From Thecaphora thlaspeos (Eukaryota; Basidiomycota; Ustilaginomycetes; Urocystidales; Glomosporiaceae), in NCBI GenBank assembly GCA_900291925.1, contig UWYS01000005.1, positions 310,001-374,000 on the forward strand: DNA of 64,000 nt, in the 5' to 3' direction. Within the stretch, counting starts at the first letter, position 1; each line of letters starts with the position of its first letter. The notes under the pieces were generated by a model. The model did no database searches, was not told the DNA's origin, and was given only the letters and a program-made list of their open reading frames with translations. Of the stretch, positions 34,383 through 46,215 are shown piece by piece. The position numbers and the translations under genes are program-made.

Positions 34383-35543
34383 ACGGCGACGGGCTCGATG
34401 GCGGGCCGCTGCGGAGGAAGGAGGGTTCGACGAGAGCCAAGAACTGTTAGGGCCAAGTGGATAAGGCAGCGCGGCTGGTGCCGATTCGAGGGAACGTTGT
34501 TGCTGAGGCGGCAGGCGCGGCCAGGTTTTTGTGGGTCGACAGAAAAATCCCACGACTGCAGGTCTCACCCCATTCCTCGACGGCAACATGAATGCGGCGC
34601 ATCGTCGACTCGCCGGTGCTTGCTGCTTGCCTCTCTTCCCTCTGCGGCCATCTCGTCGCTCTCCTCTCGACTCTCCTCCCTCTCACACCTTTCTTAGCTT
34701 TCCATATATCGCCACCTTGTCTGTTCTCGGCGTCGACCATCCCACCGCCGTCGGCTCTGCCGAATCACCATCACACGGCACGTCTTCCGCAGCCCCGAGC
34801 CACGCTCGCGCGCCCACTGCGCTCGGATTTCTCCTTCTATTGTCACGCATGCCGACCGACGGCTGCTTCCACGGACCCTCCCGCACTCAAGACCTGCTTG
34901 CTTGATTGTGCCTAACTCAGCGCGTCAAGCCTCCCTTGCTGGTTGCCGCCCACGTAGAAGCTTCGATCAGCGCGCCTCGCCTGCTCTCCGGTTCGGTGGA
35001 GGTGTTGCCTCAAACCGATACAGCCCATCCCAGGTTTCGGCCCCCCACCTGACGACTGGCGTCGCCGCCTAAGCTCAGGGCTGCTGGGCTCGTCTCATCT
35101 GCTCTTCGACATCACGACCACCGCCCCAGCCACAGCCGTCGCCAACGCCATAGGCATCCTCGACGATTTGACTACCTCTGCCCAGCGTCTCCCTTTGAGC
35201 CCCGCCTACGGACCTCCCGCCACGCGACGGACGCATCCCGCCATTTTTGCACCGATCCTGTATTCCGCACATCGCCGCTTCATGTGCAGGGCCTAGCTTC
35301 CCCTCGACGTACTCAGCCCTTTCCTCTCTCACAAAACGGCGACTCCCCCGTCTCACAGCGCTCTTCTGGCTCGATTGAGGCAAGACGAGACGAGACGCCG
35401 GCGCGACTCGGCCCCGACTCGGCCCCTCCGACAACGAGGATACCTGTTCTTTGGCCTTTGCGTGCCGCCAGACGTAGCGTGTACCTTGCTCCCGCCGCCA
35501 CCGCGCTCGTCGCGCCGCTACCGACCAGAGCGAGGCTACAGAC
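34383..35543. other. Intergenic region and kinase leader
   Basis: About 1.16 kb. It contains a TATATC-like element near 34704 and long pyrimidine-rich sequence ahead of the kinase ATG. No gene supported. Confidence 0.55.
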
Positions 35544-38500
35544 ATGCCTCTAGAGCAGATCCGACCAGTCCTTCGACTCAACTCGGAAACGTCGCGAAGA
35601 CCCTCTTCACTGCTCGACTACGACGACGACATATCGCCCGCTAACTCCCCCGACGACGAGCTTGGCGGACGAAATGAGTGGCTGCAGGGATCTTCCAGCG
35701 GCCTCCGACGGACCGCGAGCACGAGGAAGGCGGAGGGGATGAGCCTGGCCAAGCTCGGCGGTGTTGGCGGCGTGACGCGCTCTGGCAGCTGGGGTCGAGG
35801 GTCGTTAGGTGGGCAGGCGAGCGGGAGCACCAGGGACCTAGCCACCTTGCCTGGCGCGGACGCGGGTGCGGCGAAGCTGCATCGGTCGCCTCATCCGTTA
35901 TCCGAAGAGGACTACCCCGACCTCGAAGCGGACGCCGAGAGACCCATCTGCTCGACGGGACCCGACCCCAGCTTCCCTGGCCGAAGGAAGAACGGCAGCA
36001 TTGGAGGCTCCACAACGTCCGAGGCGCCTTCGTCATCTTCAAGGGCCTCGACATCTTCGTCATCCGCCGCCGCCTTCTCGCTGCGGAGCCTTTCGAATCG
36101 CAACTCGACCGGCAGCGTCTCAAGTACAGCCTCATCAACAGGCTCATTCGGAAACAGCGCCGCTGGCGGACGAACGCAAAGCCAGGCTTCGGATAGCCAG
36201 TCTGCCGCCTCGCCCGCGACACCGATCGACGACGATTGCAGCGAGACAAACACGGCCGCGGAGCCCAAGGCGGACTGCGATTCCGTCAGCGACTGCACTG
36301 ACGTGCCTCAAAGGGACGCGATGGTGCAACCCTGGGACGCACTGTTGGCCACAGAGGACGGTTCGCAAGGCGAGGGTCACCCTGGATCGCCTCTCACGAT
36401 ACCGCAGCCCCTGGAAGGGGCAGCGAGCGCGTCCGTCGTTGAAGAGGGCCGGCATGACGTCCAAGCGCCAGCACTAGCGCCTGCCCCATCGGTGGAAGAG
36501 ACACGTCTCAGGACACCTCCGCCGATAGCACCAACGCTGGCGGCGAGCATGCCTGCCAACGGACAAGACCAGACCCCGGTCGTCCGGCCCTCTATGGTGC
36601 TGCGCATGCCGTCTGCCGACGCTCTGAATGCAGGGTGCCAGCAACAGCTGATGTCAGACGTGGAAGGTTTCAACAACCCTGCGGAAGGATCGGCAGGGTC
36701 GATACCGCCTCTAGGTCCGCCAGCGCCGCGAAAGCACTCGGGCAGATTCATGCTGAGGTCAAGATCGCAGCTCGCCTCCCAAGTCGGCCTGCAGATGTCC
36801 TTTGCCAACGGGGGACATGGGCGGGCGGCGGCTCGAGACCGCTCTCGACAGCCGATAGAGTACGAAAACGCCCCGTTCAGCGTGCTCGAGGCGAGGCGCC
36901 ACGCCAAGACTGACGATGCCCTGCCCCTACCCGAATCGCCCAGATTAGGTGCGGCCGCACCGGATATGGGGAAACGGAAGTGCTCGGGACCTTTGTTGAT
37001 GGCTCGCCTCGCTCGACTCACGCCGCTCGTGCGTCCCGAACACCTCAATGTCGCTAACAGCAGCCGCAGCAGTAGCGTCGGTAGTAACGTCAGTGTAGAG
37101 AGCACTGCGAGCAACGCCGGCCTCGCCACCTCGACGAGCGGCCTCAGCCGGTCCTCGCCAGACTGCTCCGACCCGCACGTTCTCAGCTCAGTCAGGCTCG
37201 GAGGAACGCCGCTATCAGCTGAGTCTGCCCCTGGCAGCAGGCCTACGCTATCGCGGACGTCTTCGATCCAAGGCACCAACGTCTTTCGCACGCCCACGAT
37301 GGAGGAGTGGTCGCGTTTTCTTGAGAGCCAGGGCGTCTCGCTGCCCTCCGGCCGTCACAGCAGGACGGCGACCAACTTCAGCGCCGCCTCCGCCCAGCAG
37401 CTCGCCTCTCGGCTGGGTTCAAGCTCCAGGGTCGACCTGGACAGCGACGACGACCTCGGCAGCGACGACTCGGACGATGACCTGACCGCTGGCGTGTTGG
37501 AGAAGCTGAGACAGATCGGACTTAGCCGGGCGGCCAGCCACGCCGGATCGGTCATGGGCGAGGACCTGGCAAGCCTTCACGAAGCCGAAGAGGAAGACCT
37601 CTCGTTGCCCGACAATCTGTCGCCGTCATCGAGTGACCCCCTGGCCCTCTTCATGCCTTCGCTCGGCTCCCGCCGCGATTCTCCGCTCCCTTCGCCCGGC
37701 CTCGAGAGGTCCCCCGTCGGAAGCCCGACCAACGAGGCCACACCGCAGCCATCGCGCGACCGTCTCTCCAGCCTTCGATCGCCAACTGGCCGGAGGTGGT
37801 CCAGCATGGACGTCTTGACCGCAGAAGCCGCCTACGATGACGGCGAGCGCGGCCGGAAGACGATCAACGACTACATAGTCATGTCTGAGGTCGGTCGCGG
37901 CGCCTATGGGCTCGTCAAGCGGGCGCGCGCACGGGGACCAAGCAACGAGCCCACCGGGGAAGAGGTTATCATCAAGTATATCATTAAGAGCCGCATACTG
38001 GCCGACTGCTGGCGCCGGCATCGAATCCTTGGTCCGATCCCGATCGAGATCCACGTGATGGACCAGCTGCGCCGCCTGCCTTACCATCCGCGCACGACGC
38101 CGCTGCCCTGGTCACCCTACCGTCCTCGTACCGTCGAAGAGTACCGTCACCGGCCCAGCGAAGCTAGGAGCGTCGGCAGCGGTGGCGGTACCGCAGGCGG
38201 CGGAGGTGAGAGCACGCTAGCGCCGGCTCACGACGTACAGCAGGAGCAGCAGTCGATGCCGCCGCCAATCACGTCTCACCCCAACCTCTGCAAGATGCTC
38301 GACTTTTTCGAGGACCACGAGTTTTACTACATGGTGATGCCTCGCTTCGGGACGGGTCAAGATCTGTTCGACTACGTCGAGAGCGCTCCCGACGGTCTCG
38401 ACACCTTCGAGGTCCGCAGCATCTTTGGCCAGGTGGCGGACGCGCTTCGTTTCCTGCACGCCAACAACATCGTCCACCGCGATATCAAGGACGAAAACGT

Positions 38501-39125
38501 CATCCTCGACGGCGACGGCAACGTCCAGCTGATCGACTTCGGGAGCGCGGCTCACGTTCGCCCTAGCCGACTCTTCGACACCTTCAGCGGTACACTTGAC
38601 TACGCCGCCGCCGAGATCTTGCGCGGTGAGAAATACGCCGGGCAGGCGCAGGATGTTTGGGCGCTCGGTGTGGTTGCCTTCGTCCTGCTGTGCGGCGAGT
38701 GTCCCTTTTGGAACGGCGAAGAGGCGATACAAGGGCTGGTCGAAGGCTCGCGCGCCGTCGAGACGCTGCGGGAACGCAACCTGCTTGCGCACGACGAGGA
38801 GCCGGACGGTTACGGCGGCGGCGGCCGAGTTGGCATTTCTACGCCCGATCCGCAAGAGACGTCGGTCGACCCGGCCACCTGGAACGTTGCTCGAAAGAAG
38901 CCGCACGCCGCCGAGCAAGACGGCGGCGGTCGGCTGGACGATGTGGTGGACCTGATCGCGCGCTGCCTGGAGGTCGACCCTGCGCTTCGACCAACGACGG
39001 CGCAGATCTGCCAGCACCGCTTCCTTGCTGGCCAAGGAGGCTGGACGGGCCCGCAAGGCTGGACGTCCGAGCGTGAGCGCAGCGACAACGGCGAAGCGGC
39101 GCCGGCGGCTGCTCCACCGGGTTAA
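35544..39125 (+). CDS. Serine/threonine kinase of the PAS-kinase family (Psk/Ppk6-like)
   Basis: Single-exon 1,193-residue protein. Residues 1-770 are Ser/Pro-rich and look disordered; I see no PAS fold. The kinase domain (~772-1165) has the Gly loop (GRGAYGLVKRA), the Lys of VIIKYIIKS (~808), FFEDHEFYYMVMP and DLFDYVES typical of PAS kinases, the catalytic loop HRDIKDENV (Asp ~980), DFGSA (Asp ~998) and SGTLDYAA. The expected APE motif reads AAE (~1022-1024), an unusual change in a residue pair that anchors the C-lobe. A Gly/Ser insert of about 50 residues separates the early N-lobe from SHPNLCKMLDFFEDHEFYY. Yeast PAS kinases control sugar partitioning and translation; S. pombe Ppk6 is a relative that lacks obvious PAS domains. 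Kinase class is confident, exact orthology is not. Confidence 0.85.
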   Translation: MPLEQIRPVLRLNSETSRRPSSLLDYDDDISPANSPDDELGGRNEWLQGSSSGLRRTASTRKAEGMSLAKLGGVGGVTRSGSWGRGSLGGQASGSTRDLATLPGADAGAAKLHRSPHPLSEEDYPDLEADAERPICSTGPDPSFPGRRKNGSIGGSTTSEAPSSSSRASTSSSSAAAFSLRSLSNRNSTGSVSSTASSTGSFGNSAAGGRTQSQASDSQSAASPATPIDDDCSETNTAAEPKADCDSVSDCTDVPQRDAMVQPWDALLATEDGSQGEGHPGSPLTIPQPLEGAASASVVEEGRHDVQAPALAPAPSVEETRLRTPPPIAPTLAASMPANGQDQTPVVRPSMVLRMPSADALNAGCQQQLMSDVEGFNNPAEGSAGSIPPLGPPAPRKHSGRFMLRSRSQLASQVGLQMSFANGGHGRAAARDRSRQPIEYENAPFSVLEARRHAKTDDALPLPESPRLGAAAPDMGKRKCSGPLLMARLARLTPLVRPEHLNVANSSRSSSVGSNVSVESTASNAGLATSTSGLSRSSPDCSDPHVLSSVRLGGTPLSAESAPGSRPTLSRTSSIQGTNVFRTPTMEEWSRFLESQGVSLPSGRHSRTATNFSAASAQQLASRLGSSSRVDLDSDDDLGSDDSDDDLTAGVLEKLRQIGLSRAASHAGSVMGEDLASLHEAEEEDLSLPDNLSPSSSDPLALFMPSLGSRRDSPLPSPGLERSPVGSPTNEATPQPSRDRLSSLRSPTGRRWSSMDVLTAEAAYDDGERGRKTINDYIVMSEVGRGAYGLVKRARARGPSNEPTGEEVIIKYIIKSRILADCWRRHRILGPIPIEIHVMDQLRRLPYHPRTTPLPWSPYRPRTVEEYRHRPSEARSVGSGGGTAGGGGESTLAPAHDVQQEQQSMPPPITSHPNLCKMLDFFEDHEFYYMVMPRFGTGQDLFDYVESAPDGLDTFEVRSIFGQVADALRFLHANNIVHRDIKDENVILDGDGNVQLIDFGSAAHVRPSRLFDTFSGTLDYAAAEILRGEKYAGQAQDVWALGVVAFVLLCGECPFWNGEEAIQGLVEGSRAVETLRERNLLAHDEEPDGYGGGGRVGISTPDPQETSVDPATWNVARKKPHAAEQDGGGRLDDVVDLIARCLEVDPALRPTTAQICQHRFLAGQGGWTGPQGWTSERERSDNGEAAPAAAPPG

Positions 39126-40982
39126 AGGCCCACAACTCTAGCGCGCCCCAGTCTGTCGCCACGACCGTGCGCCAGCGGCGGGGCATCGAGATGGTACCTT
39201 CGCGCGCATCGCAGGCTGCTCGCCCGCTCTGAGCGTCATCCTCGCCCTTGGGCGACGTCGATGCAACTCCTTTCACAAGCCGCTCACCACTTATCGGTCG
39301 GCACATCTCTGCAATGGCCTCGACGGTGATACCACACTATTCCTTCCGTCCCTGCACCGACTCTACAACCTCGCCTTTGCTCGGTTCGTTCACTTCCCAG
39401 CCTCGCGCTCCTGCATTGCTTGCTGTGCGGTGGGAGAGGGGCTGCTGTACTGTATCCATATATTTGCTGCTGTTATCGTCCCATTCAAGGCCCAATCCAT
39501 TCACTGCCGTTTGCATCTCTCCTACGTGTGATCCTTGGCTTGCTCTGTGCGAAATCGTCGTCAGTTCTCTTTTCTGATCGCGGCTTTAGGTGGCGATGTG
39601 AGCCTTGGACCCTGCCCCGCGCCGGTCGCCTTTTTATTTATTTTTGGGGGGGCTTTTGGGTGGCGCTTCTATTGTGCCGTGCCGCCGAGGAATTTATGCT
39701 GTGCGGTATATACATGTATGCATGCCAAGAATAGCTGGCTGCGTGTGGATCGGGGGCTGGCAGGCGCGCAGGCAGGCGCGCAGGCAGGCCAGTGTGGGCC
39801 AGGGCTCCGCCCCGCCAGCGCTACGGAGGATTTTATTTCTGCCCGAGAGATGGGCCCCACCGTACCCACGTCGCACAGGCCCATGCCGAGCTGGATCTTG
39901 AAGCTGGCCGTACACACACAGCGGCGACCTTTTGGTATATGGCGAGGGCGAAAGGGGAGCGTATGGTCGGCACGTAGCCTGTCTCTGGCGGCAAGGCAAG
40001 GCAAGGCGAGGTATGTAGAGGAGCGGCAGCTGGGCCGAGCCAAGTCAGAGCTCGAGGTGGTTGTGGCGTGGCGAGGCGCGGTGCTCAGCGGATGAATGCC
40101 AAGACTTTTACTGTACTGTACTCTGGCGGCGTCGCGGGCGACCTGCAGCTGGCTGCTGCTGCTGCGCAAAGCACAATGCCCTCTCGGGGCAAAGCTGGAG
40201 CAGCTCTCTCAACTTCCCCCCCGTTCTTGACCCTCTCCCTCTCCCTCTCTCTCCGTCTGACTCCCTCCCTCGTTACCTCTTACTGAGCCACACGTCTCTA
40301 CGCAGCAGCCCAGCAGCCTAGCCCGCTGCTTCTCATGTTCCTCTCGCCCCGCTAAGCGACCTAAGCCAAGAGAAAAACGGTCCGGCTGCCCTGGCTTCAT
40401 TGTTCCCCGGCTCGGCGTCAGGGCCCCTTCCCCGACCGTCTCATCCTCCCGCCGTCTTTGCTATCACCGACTCCCCTGCCATCACCACCACCACCACCAT
40501 CTGACCACCATCCCTCGACCGCCATCTTTCCATCATCACCACTAGACCGCTAGTCCATCGCCGGCTCCTTCTGCACCTGAAAGGCCACCCATCAGCAACA
40601 TAGACCCCTCACAGATCAACGCATCGTCCCTCAGCTCCATCCCGTCGTCATCCCGCCTTTCTTGACCCACCACGCTACCCGCGACACTCTCCGATCCGGC
40701 GTCGCTTTCCACACTACCGGCGCCTCTTTCTCTATATCTCTAAGCCTGCTCGATGCCGGTCTGAGCCCGACACTACCACAGAACCTTGCCTTGTTCACCA
40801 GCCCCAGTTCCGGACCGACCAGAGACGACGGCCCCGGCCTTCCTTGGGTTGCCTACCAGCCCTCGCCACCCGCACAGCGACCTCGACCGCGCCTCTGCGG
40901 ATCCTCGATGGACTTACGACACCTCTTGAGCGCGCTCAGCTCTACTTGATTGCAGGCTTCGCCTCACTGCACCGGCTTCACC
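39126..40982. other. Long intergenic region right of the kinase
   Basis: 1.86 kb without a supported gene. It holds direct GGCAGGCGCGCA repeats (39759-39790), GGCAA repeats near 39991, three TACTGTA heptamers (39448, 40109, 40114), a CT-rich leader at 40225-40270 and a CACCAC tract near 40483. A splice acceptor-like site (TTGATTGCAG) ends at 40955, so the next gene may have a 5' non-coding exon here. Confidence 0.5.
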
Positions 40983-41968
40983 ATGGTTCCCGCTCCCGCT
41001 GTCCTGGGCGGCTTCACCAGCGGAAGCGCCGACACGAGGCCGTATGCCCTGATGGCTCTGGCCGCCCGAGCCGACGTTTCTAGCGAAATGCCACGTATCT
41101 CGATCGCAATGGACTCCAACGGCGACTTCAACGGCTCCTGCACCGCGCACAAGGCCAGTTCGATCTCGCCCGAAACGCCCGCCGGGTCCTGCGCTTCGTA
41201 GTGAGTAGGCGTGGCGTACAAAGCCTCCTGCGCTCTTGAAGAACGCGTGCGCTCGCGACGAGTAGAGGAACTCTTGTTGACCCCAGCGCCGTACCGCCCG
41301 ACCTCATGCCTTTCCTACCAGCTTTGCCGATGTCACAGACTACTGCTGCGCCGCGGTCGGAGGGGCCTACGATGCAAACTACACCGTCCCTAATGCGACC
41401 GCCGAGATGGCGGCGGCGCTCGACCATCCCATCTGCAGGACTACCAACTACGCAGACAGTGAGTCAAGATATGGAAGTTGTCCCGCGTCGGGGACGGGGC
41501 CTCTGGGTCGTGGAGGAAGAGTATGCTGACCCTGACCGTGGCCTCATTCGACCTTCAACCTCTACCCCTGTAGTGTTTTCCTGCTACCAATTTGTCACCG
41601 AAGCGCACTGCTCTGGAACGACGCCCGTGCCCTACGGCGTGTGCAGCAGGAACGGCAACGACACCAGCCATGCGCCCAGAGCGCGATCGTCGGCCGCGCA
41701 GCTTCGCCCAGAGGGCAAGGTCAAGTGGGCCGGCTTCACACTAACGCTTCTCTTGACTGCTCCGCTCTCATTCTTCTTGGTGAGTCGAGTCGAAAGTCCG
41801 TCTTGCGACGAGCAGAAGGGGCGCGGTTCCTTAATGCCCGCCGCGTATGTGACGACGAGGAAGCCGAACCGAGCACTTACCTCGTTGCTCTCCTCTCGCT
41901 TTCCACCTCTCACAGTGAGCCGCAAGCGAAGCGGGATCTCGGCATTGTCGAGGAAGAAGGAGAGGTAG
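40983..41968 (+). CDS. Small cysteine-rich, glycosylation-rich membrane protein (unknown)
   Basis: Predicted from splice consensus: exons 40983-41200, 41322-41458 and 41574-41779, then a last exon. The first three join in frame and encode 187 residues with eight cysteines in the middle (including a CC pair) and four N-glycosylation sequons (NGS, NYT, NAT, NDT), so this part probably faces the lumen or outside. A hydrophobic helix near the end (WAGFTLTLLLTAPLSFFL) looks like a membrane anchor. No N-terminal signal peptide is visible; it may lie in an upstream exon. The strongest last acceptor (CACAG at 41911-41915) gives an immediate TGA at 41916; an acceptor 11 bases later gives a basic tail (RSGISALSRKKER) ending at 41968. 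No family recognised. Confidence 0.55.
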
Positions 41969-42657
41969 ACTGGAGAAGAGGACGTGGCAGCCAGGGTGGC
42001 GGACGCTGCTCTGCGTCAGACGTAATCGTACACACGACGCATCTACGTCCGGACGCCATCAGGCGGCTCTCTACTTGAGGCTCGCATCGTCCTGTTGCTG
42101 CTGCTGCTGCTGATGCCACTGCCGTCGTTGCTGCTGGGAGGTGGCCGGTTGTTGATGTCCACACACACTTTGTCTGCTCTACATATACGTATACCCGGTC
42201 TTCTGATGGCCACGAGGTGTTGCGAGATAGCAATACCATACACACGTTTTGAAGGTCATGTTGATGAGTGGCGGGCGGCATGGTGTGAATGACACTTGCC
42301 GAGCGAAAGACGTCTGTGGCGAGATGGTGGGCCGGTGGCGGCGGTGGGTGGTGGGTGGTGGCCTGGCCTGTGCTGCGTTGGCGTTTGGTGGGGCGCTTTT
42401 TGACACGCGTCGCGCTTGCTTGGCTGCCTGCCTGCGAGCGAGGCAGCGAGCACGGGAGACCAACACACCCGCCCCTCCTCTTTTGACTCCTCTACTCCTC
42501 CACACCATCACCACACCGCCACCACCACACCACCGCACACACCACCGCACACACCACCACACCGGCCCACAGACTCGCCCATCGCGCACAGCCACGAGGC
42601 ACTGTCTCCTCGCCTCGCCGCGCCAATCTTTGACACCGCCGACCCTGCCAACCATCC
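41969..42657. other. Intergenic region and GCP3 leader
   Basis: About 690 bases with a CTG trinucleotide run (42096-42111) and a CA/CAC-rich leader (42500-42560) before the GCP3 ATG. No gene seen. Confidence 0.55.
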
Positions 42658-45600
42658 ATGTCCGATCTACGAACATACAGCGGCGGCAGCGGCAGCAGCA
42701 GCAGCTACCAGCAGCAACAGGATGCCGCGCAACGGAGTCAGCCCTCATCCTCACGTTACCCCATGCAGCGCGTTTCGCCAGCAACGACAGCGCCGGCCGC
42801 CTCCTCTCCTCAGCCGCCCGCCAGCGAGTCAGAGATGGTCCGAGAGATGTACCGCATGCTTGGAAACCTCACACGCTCCCTCGTCCCGGCCACGCGCAAA
42901 CGCAGGGACGAGACGATCGAGGACCGACAGCTCAGAAAAGATCTCAAGGACCGTCTCGATGACGAGAGCTACGACATCGTAGAGATCAAGGAGCACACCT
43001 CCCGTCCCTCGGAACCGCAGATCACCGACATGATCCAGCGCAAACTCTCCCGCTGGGCCGTGGACGGCGGACATGGGTCGATGGTCCGCTACGCCAACCT
43101 CGTGGCGAGGCTAAAGAGCCATCCACAGCGACCGCGCAATGTCACTGCCGTCCTTGACCTGCTAGAACAGCTTGCCTTCACAGCGGGGCCTTCATCAACT
43201 CTGCCCGAGCCCAGCACGGCCAAACGCAAAGCAGCCGAACCGCGGCCAGTTGCTTCAAGACCGGGGCTCAACGCGGCCGAAAAGGATCCTGCCGCAGCAC
43301 CAGCAGCGTTAGAGCCGACCTCTAGACGACCGGTGTCCTCAAAGCGAGACGGTCAAGCATCAGCGATCGCTCCGCCGCAGCCTAGCCGATCGGCCATCGC
43401 TACAGCCGCGGGGGACGTCTCGGCCAGCGTGACAAAGAGCGCCACAATGCTGACCGCCCAGAGCCTGCAGCCGGAGGGAAGGATACCGCGGAAGGAGCTG
43501 CTGGAGCGGTGGAAGGCGAGGCAGAACACATGCGACGTCTCCGAGGAGGAGCTGCTGCGCGACGTCGTCTTCATCCTCCAGGGCATCAGCGGGCGCTACG
43601 TGCGGTGGGAGGTGCACTACCAGCTGCCCAGCCTCGACGCCCGAGAGCAGGGCGAGCCCGAAAAAGTCCTGCGGCTGGTCATCGATGACCAGGGCCGCGG
43701 CAGCATTAACGCCCCGACGAGGCGCATCATCCACCGCATCGCCGAGCTGGGCCGGCTGTATCGCAGGGTGTCCGAGTTCCTCCAGGAGAAGACCGGCGCT
43801 CCTGGCTCAGGCCTCATCATGCAGAGCCTGTGTCACTTTATATCCAACGAGCTGACCGGCTACTACCGCCTGGTCGCTAGCCTTGAGGCCCAGCTCAATC
43901 GCGCCGACGACCAACAGCACAGCGAGCCTTCCGCCACGGGCGCGGCGGAACCATCGACCTACGTCACACTGAAGCGCATGGGTGTCTGGACGGAGGAGAC
44001 GTCGTTGCGGATGCGGATGACGAGCACCATCATCGAAAGCTGCCGCCATGCGCACGGAGGCGCCATCGTGTCGCTCATCCACTCGTACACGTTCAACGGC
44101 GACCCGTTCATCCGCAAGTTCACGTCTCAGCTGCTTGACGAGGTCTCGAAACCGTTCTTCCACTCGCTCTCGCTGTGGATCTATGAGGGAGAGCTGCAGG
44201 ATCCATTTGACGAGTTCTTTGTCGAGCTCAACGCGGACCCACGGAGGCCCGGCGGCGGCGGCGAGAGCGGCGACCTGGCGAGCTTCCAGGACCCCGAAGT
44301 CGACGCGGCCTCACTGTGGCAGAACAAGTTCATCTTCCGCAAGCCGATGCTGCCCAGCTTCCTCGACGAGTCTTTTGGCCGCAAGATCTTTTCCACGGGC
44401 AAGAGCCTCAACTTTATCCGCCATAGCTGCGGCGACAGCGACTGGGTCGCGACGCGGAATAACCTCGACGCTTCGGCCAAGGATCTCCGCTACACCGACC
44501 TTTCCGGCCTCGAGCGGACGATCGACACCGCCTTTAAGATTGCCAGCAAGCGCCTGCTCGACATCTTCCTGGACAAGTTCCGCCTCCTTGAGCATCTGCG
44601 GGCGCTCAAGGACTACCTGATGCTGTTCCGAGGTGATTTTGTCGACCTTCTGATGCAGTCGCTGGAGTGAGTGCGGAAGGCGAAGAACGGTGGAACCGAG
44701 TGAGAGTCAAGGGACCAGCGAGCTGACCACATCCGTGCTCTCTCTTTCTCGCCGCCCGTTCCACACGCCCTCTTAGCTCGAGCCTAAGTCGGCCCGCTGC
44801 GTCGCTGTTCCGACACAACCTGACAGCCTCGCTCGAGACGGCGGTACGAGGGTCCAACGCTCAGTACGACGACCCGGACGTCCTGAAGCGGCTCGACGCG
44901 CGCATCCTTGAGTTCAGCGAAGGCGACACGGGCTGGGACACGTTCACGCTGGAGTACAAGGTCGACTCGCCCGTCAACACGGTGCTCGACACGCCGGCGA
45001 TGATCGAGTATCAGACTATCTTTGCGCACCTCTGGAAGATCAAGCGGGTCGAGCTGGCCGTCAATGCCAGCTGGATGCGTCTGCTCTCGTCATTGGGGAC
45101 GTTGCGCAGGATCAAGGATAAGGGGACTACGGGAAGAGGTAAGCGACAGAGAGAGAGACACGAACGTCGGCCAGGACATGGACATGCGCGCTTTTGCGTC
45201 CTTTGCTTCCTTCGCTGCGGACGCCATCTCGATTATGATCTGACTTGGCCCTCTCCTCCCCGTCAGAGCTAGACCGAGAAGCGCATCGGGCACTGGTGAT
45301 GCTGGGCGAGATGATCCAGTTCGTGCGACAAATGCAAGGATTCTGCCAGCTCGAGGTGATCGAGTACTCTTGGGACGACCTTGTCATGAACATGGCGAGA
45401 AAGGAGGGCGACCTGGACGAGCTTATCGAGTCGCATCGGCGCTATCTCAACGCGCTCGTCAACAAGGTCCTGCTCAAGGGCGGCAAGCGTGGAGCCCACA
45501 ACTACCTCTCCGAGGAGCTGCGCGCGCAGTTCAACACCATCCTCGCGTTCACGCTCGCGGTCGACGACCTCTCGCACCTCATCACAGGGCAGCTGGCGCG

Positions 45601-46215
45601 GCACGACATGGAAAATGTAAGCGTCGACGTTTGCCGTGGTTGGCCAAAGAGGCACAAGCCGCGCTTCGCCTTTCCGCACGAAGAGAGCAGGCACTGATCG
45701 ACGGCCCAACCTCTTCTTGCTCGCTTGCCTGCCCAGCCCTCGACAAAGCCGCAGTCGACCAGCCTACGGGGTCCCCGGTCCTCGCGACCCTCGAGCGCCG
45801 CAGGGCCGACGATACCGCCTATCGATCCATCGGCCATCGCCAAGCTCTCGCAGCGGCTACGGGAGCAGTCTGTCATCTTCCAAGACCGGATGCAGACGCT
45901 CGTCAATGCACTCGAAAGACACTCGAACCTTACTGTGCGAGATCTCGGTGTGAGTCTTGCCAAAATTCTTCCGTCATTGTGGTGTCGCGATGTCGACGAA
46001 GCGGTCAGCTGATATCTACCGTGCTCTGTCCCTTCTGTGGAGCCGTGGCGTGTCGGATGTAGAGCCGACTCAACTTCAACGTCCATTACGAAACGTTGCG
46101 AAAGGAGTCATCGTCACGTCGGGCAGAGACGTCAAAGGGCGGCGTAACGGCACCCCCAAGCGCTGCGGCTACGTCGCCTACACCGCCACAGACTGCTACG
46201 TCTGCGGCGGCATGA
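42658..46215 (+). CDS. GCP3: Gamma-tubulin complex component 3 (Spc98/Alp6-like)
   Basis: Spindle-pole and cytosolic microtubule nucleator; GCP2 and GCP3 form the small complex that binds two gamma-tubulins. Five exons (42658-44666, 44777-45138, 45267-45616, 45737-45949, 46063-46215) join in phase to 1,028 residues. GRIP1 features include VVFILQGISGRYVRW, SFLQ-type helices and SLWIYEGELQDPFDEFFVE; LWQNKFIFRKPMLPSF and KIFSTGKSLNFIRHSC favour GCP3 over GCP2. GRIP2, the gamma-tubulin-binding half, covers EYKVDSPVNTVL, MIEYQTIFAHLWKIKRVE, EVIEYSWDDLV and the final RLNFNVHYETLR. Residues ~1-60 and ~170-260 are disordered and Ser/Pro-rich. Short introns in the second half all have GTGAGT/GTAAGC donors. 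Orthology is clear from the conserved order. Confidence 0.92.

Noticed and set aside
39535..40095. 186-codon frame right of the kinase
   Set aside because: Covers direct repeats (AGAQAGAQAG) and has no family resemblance.
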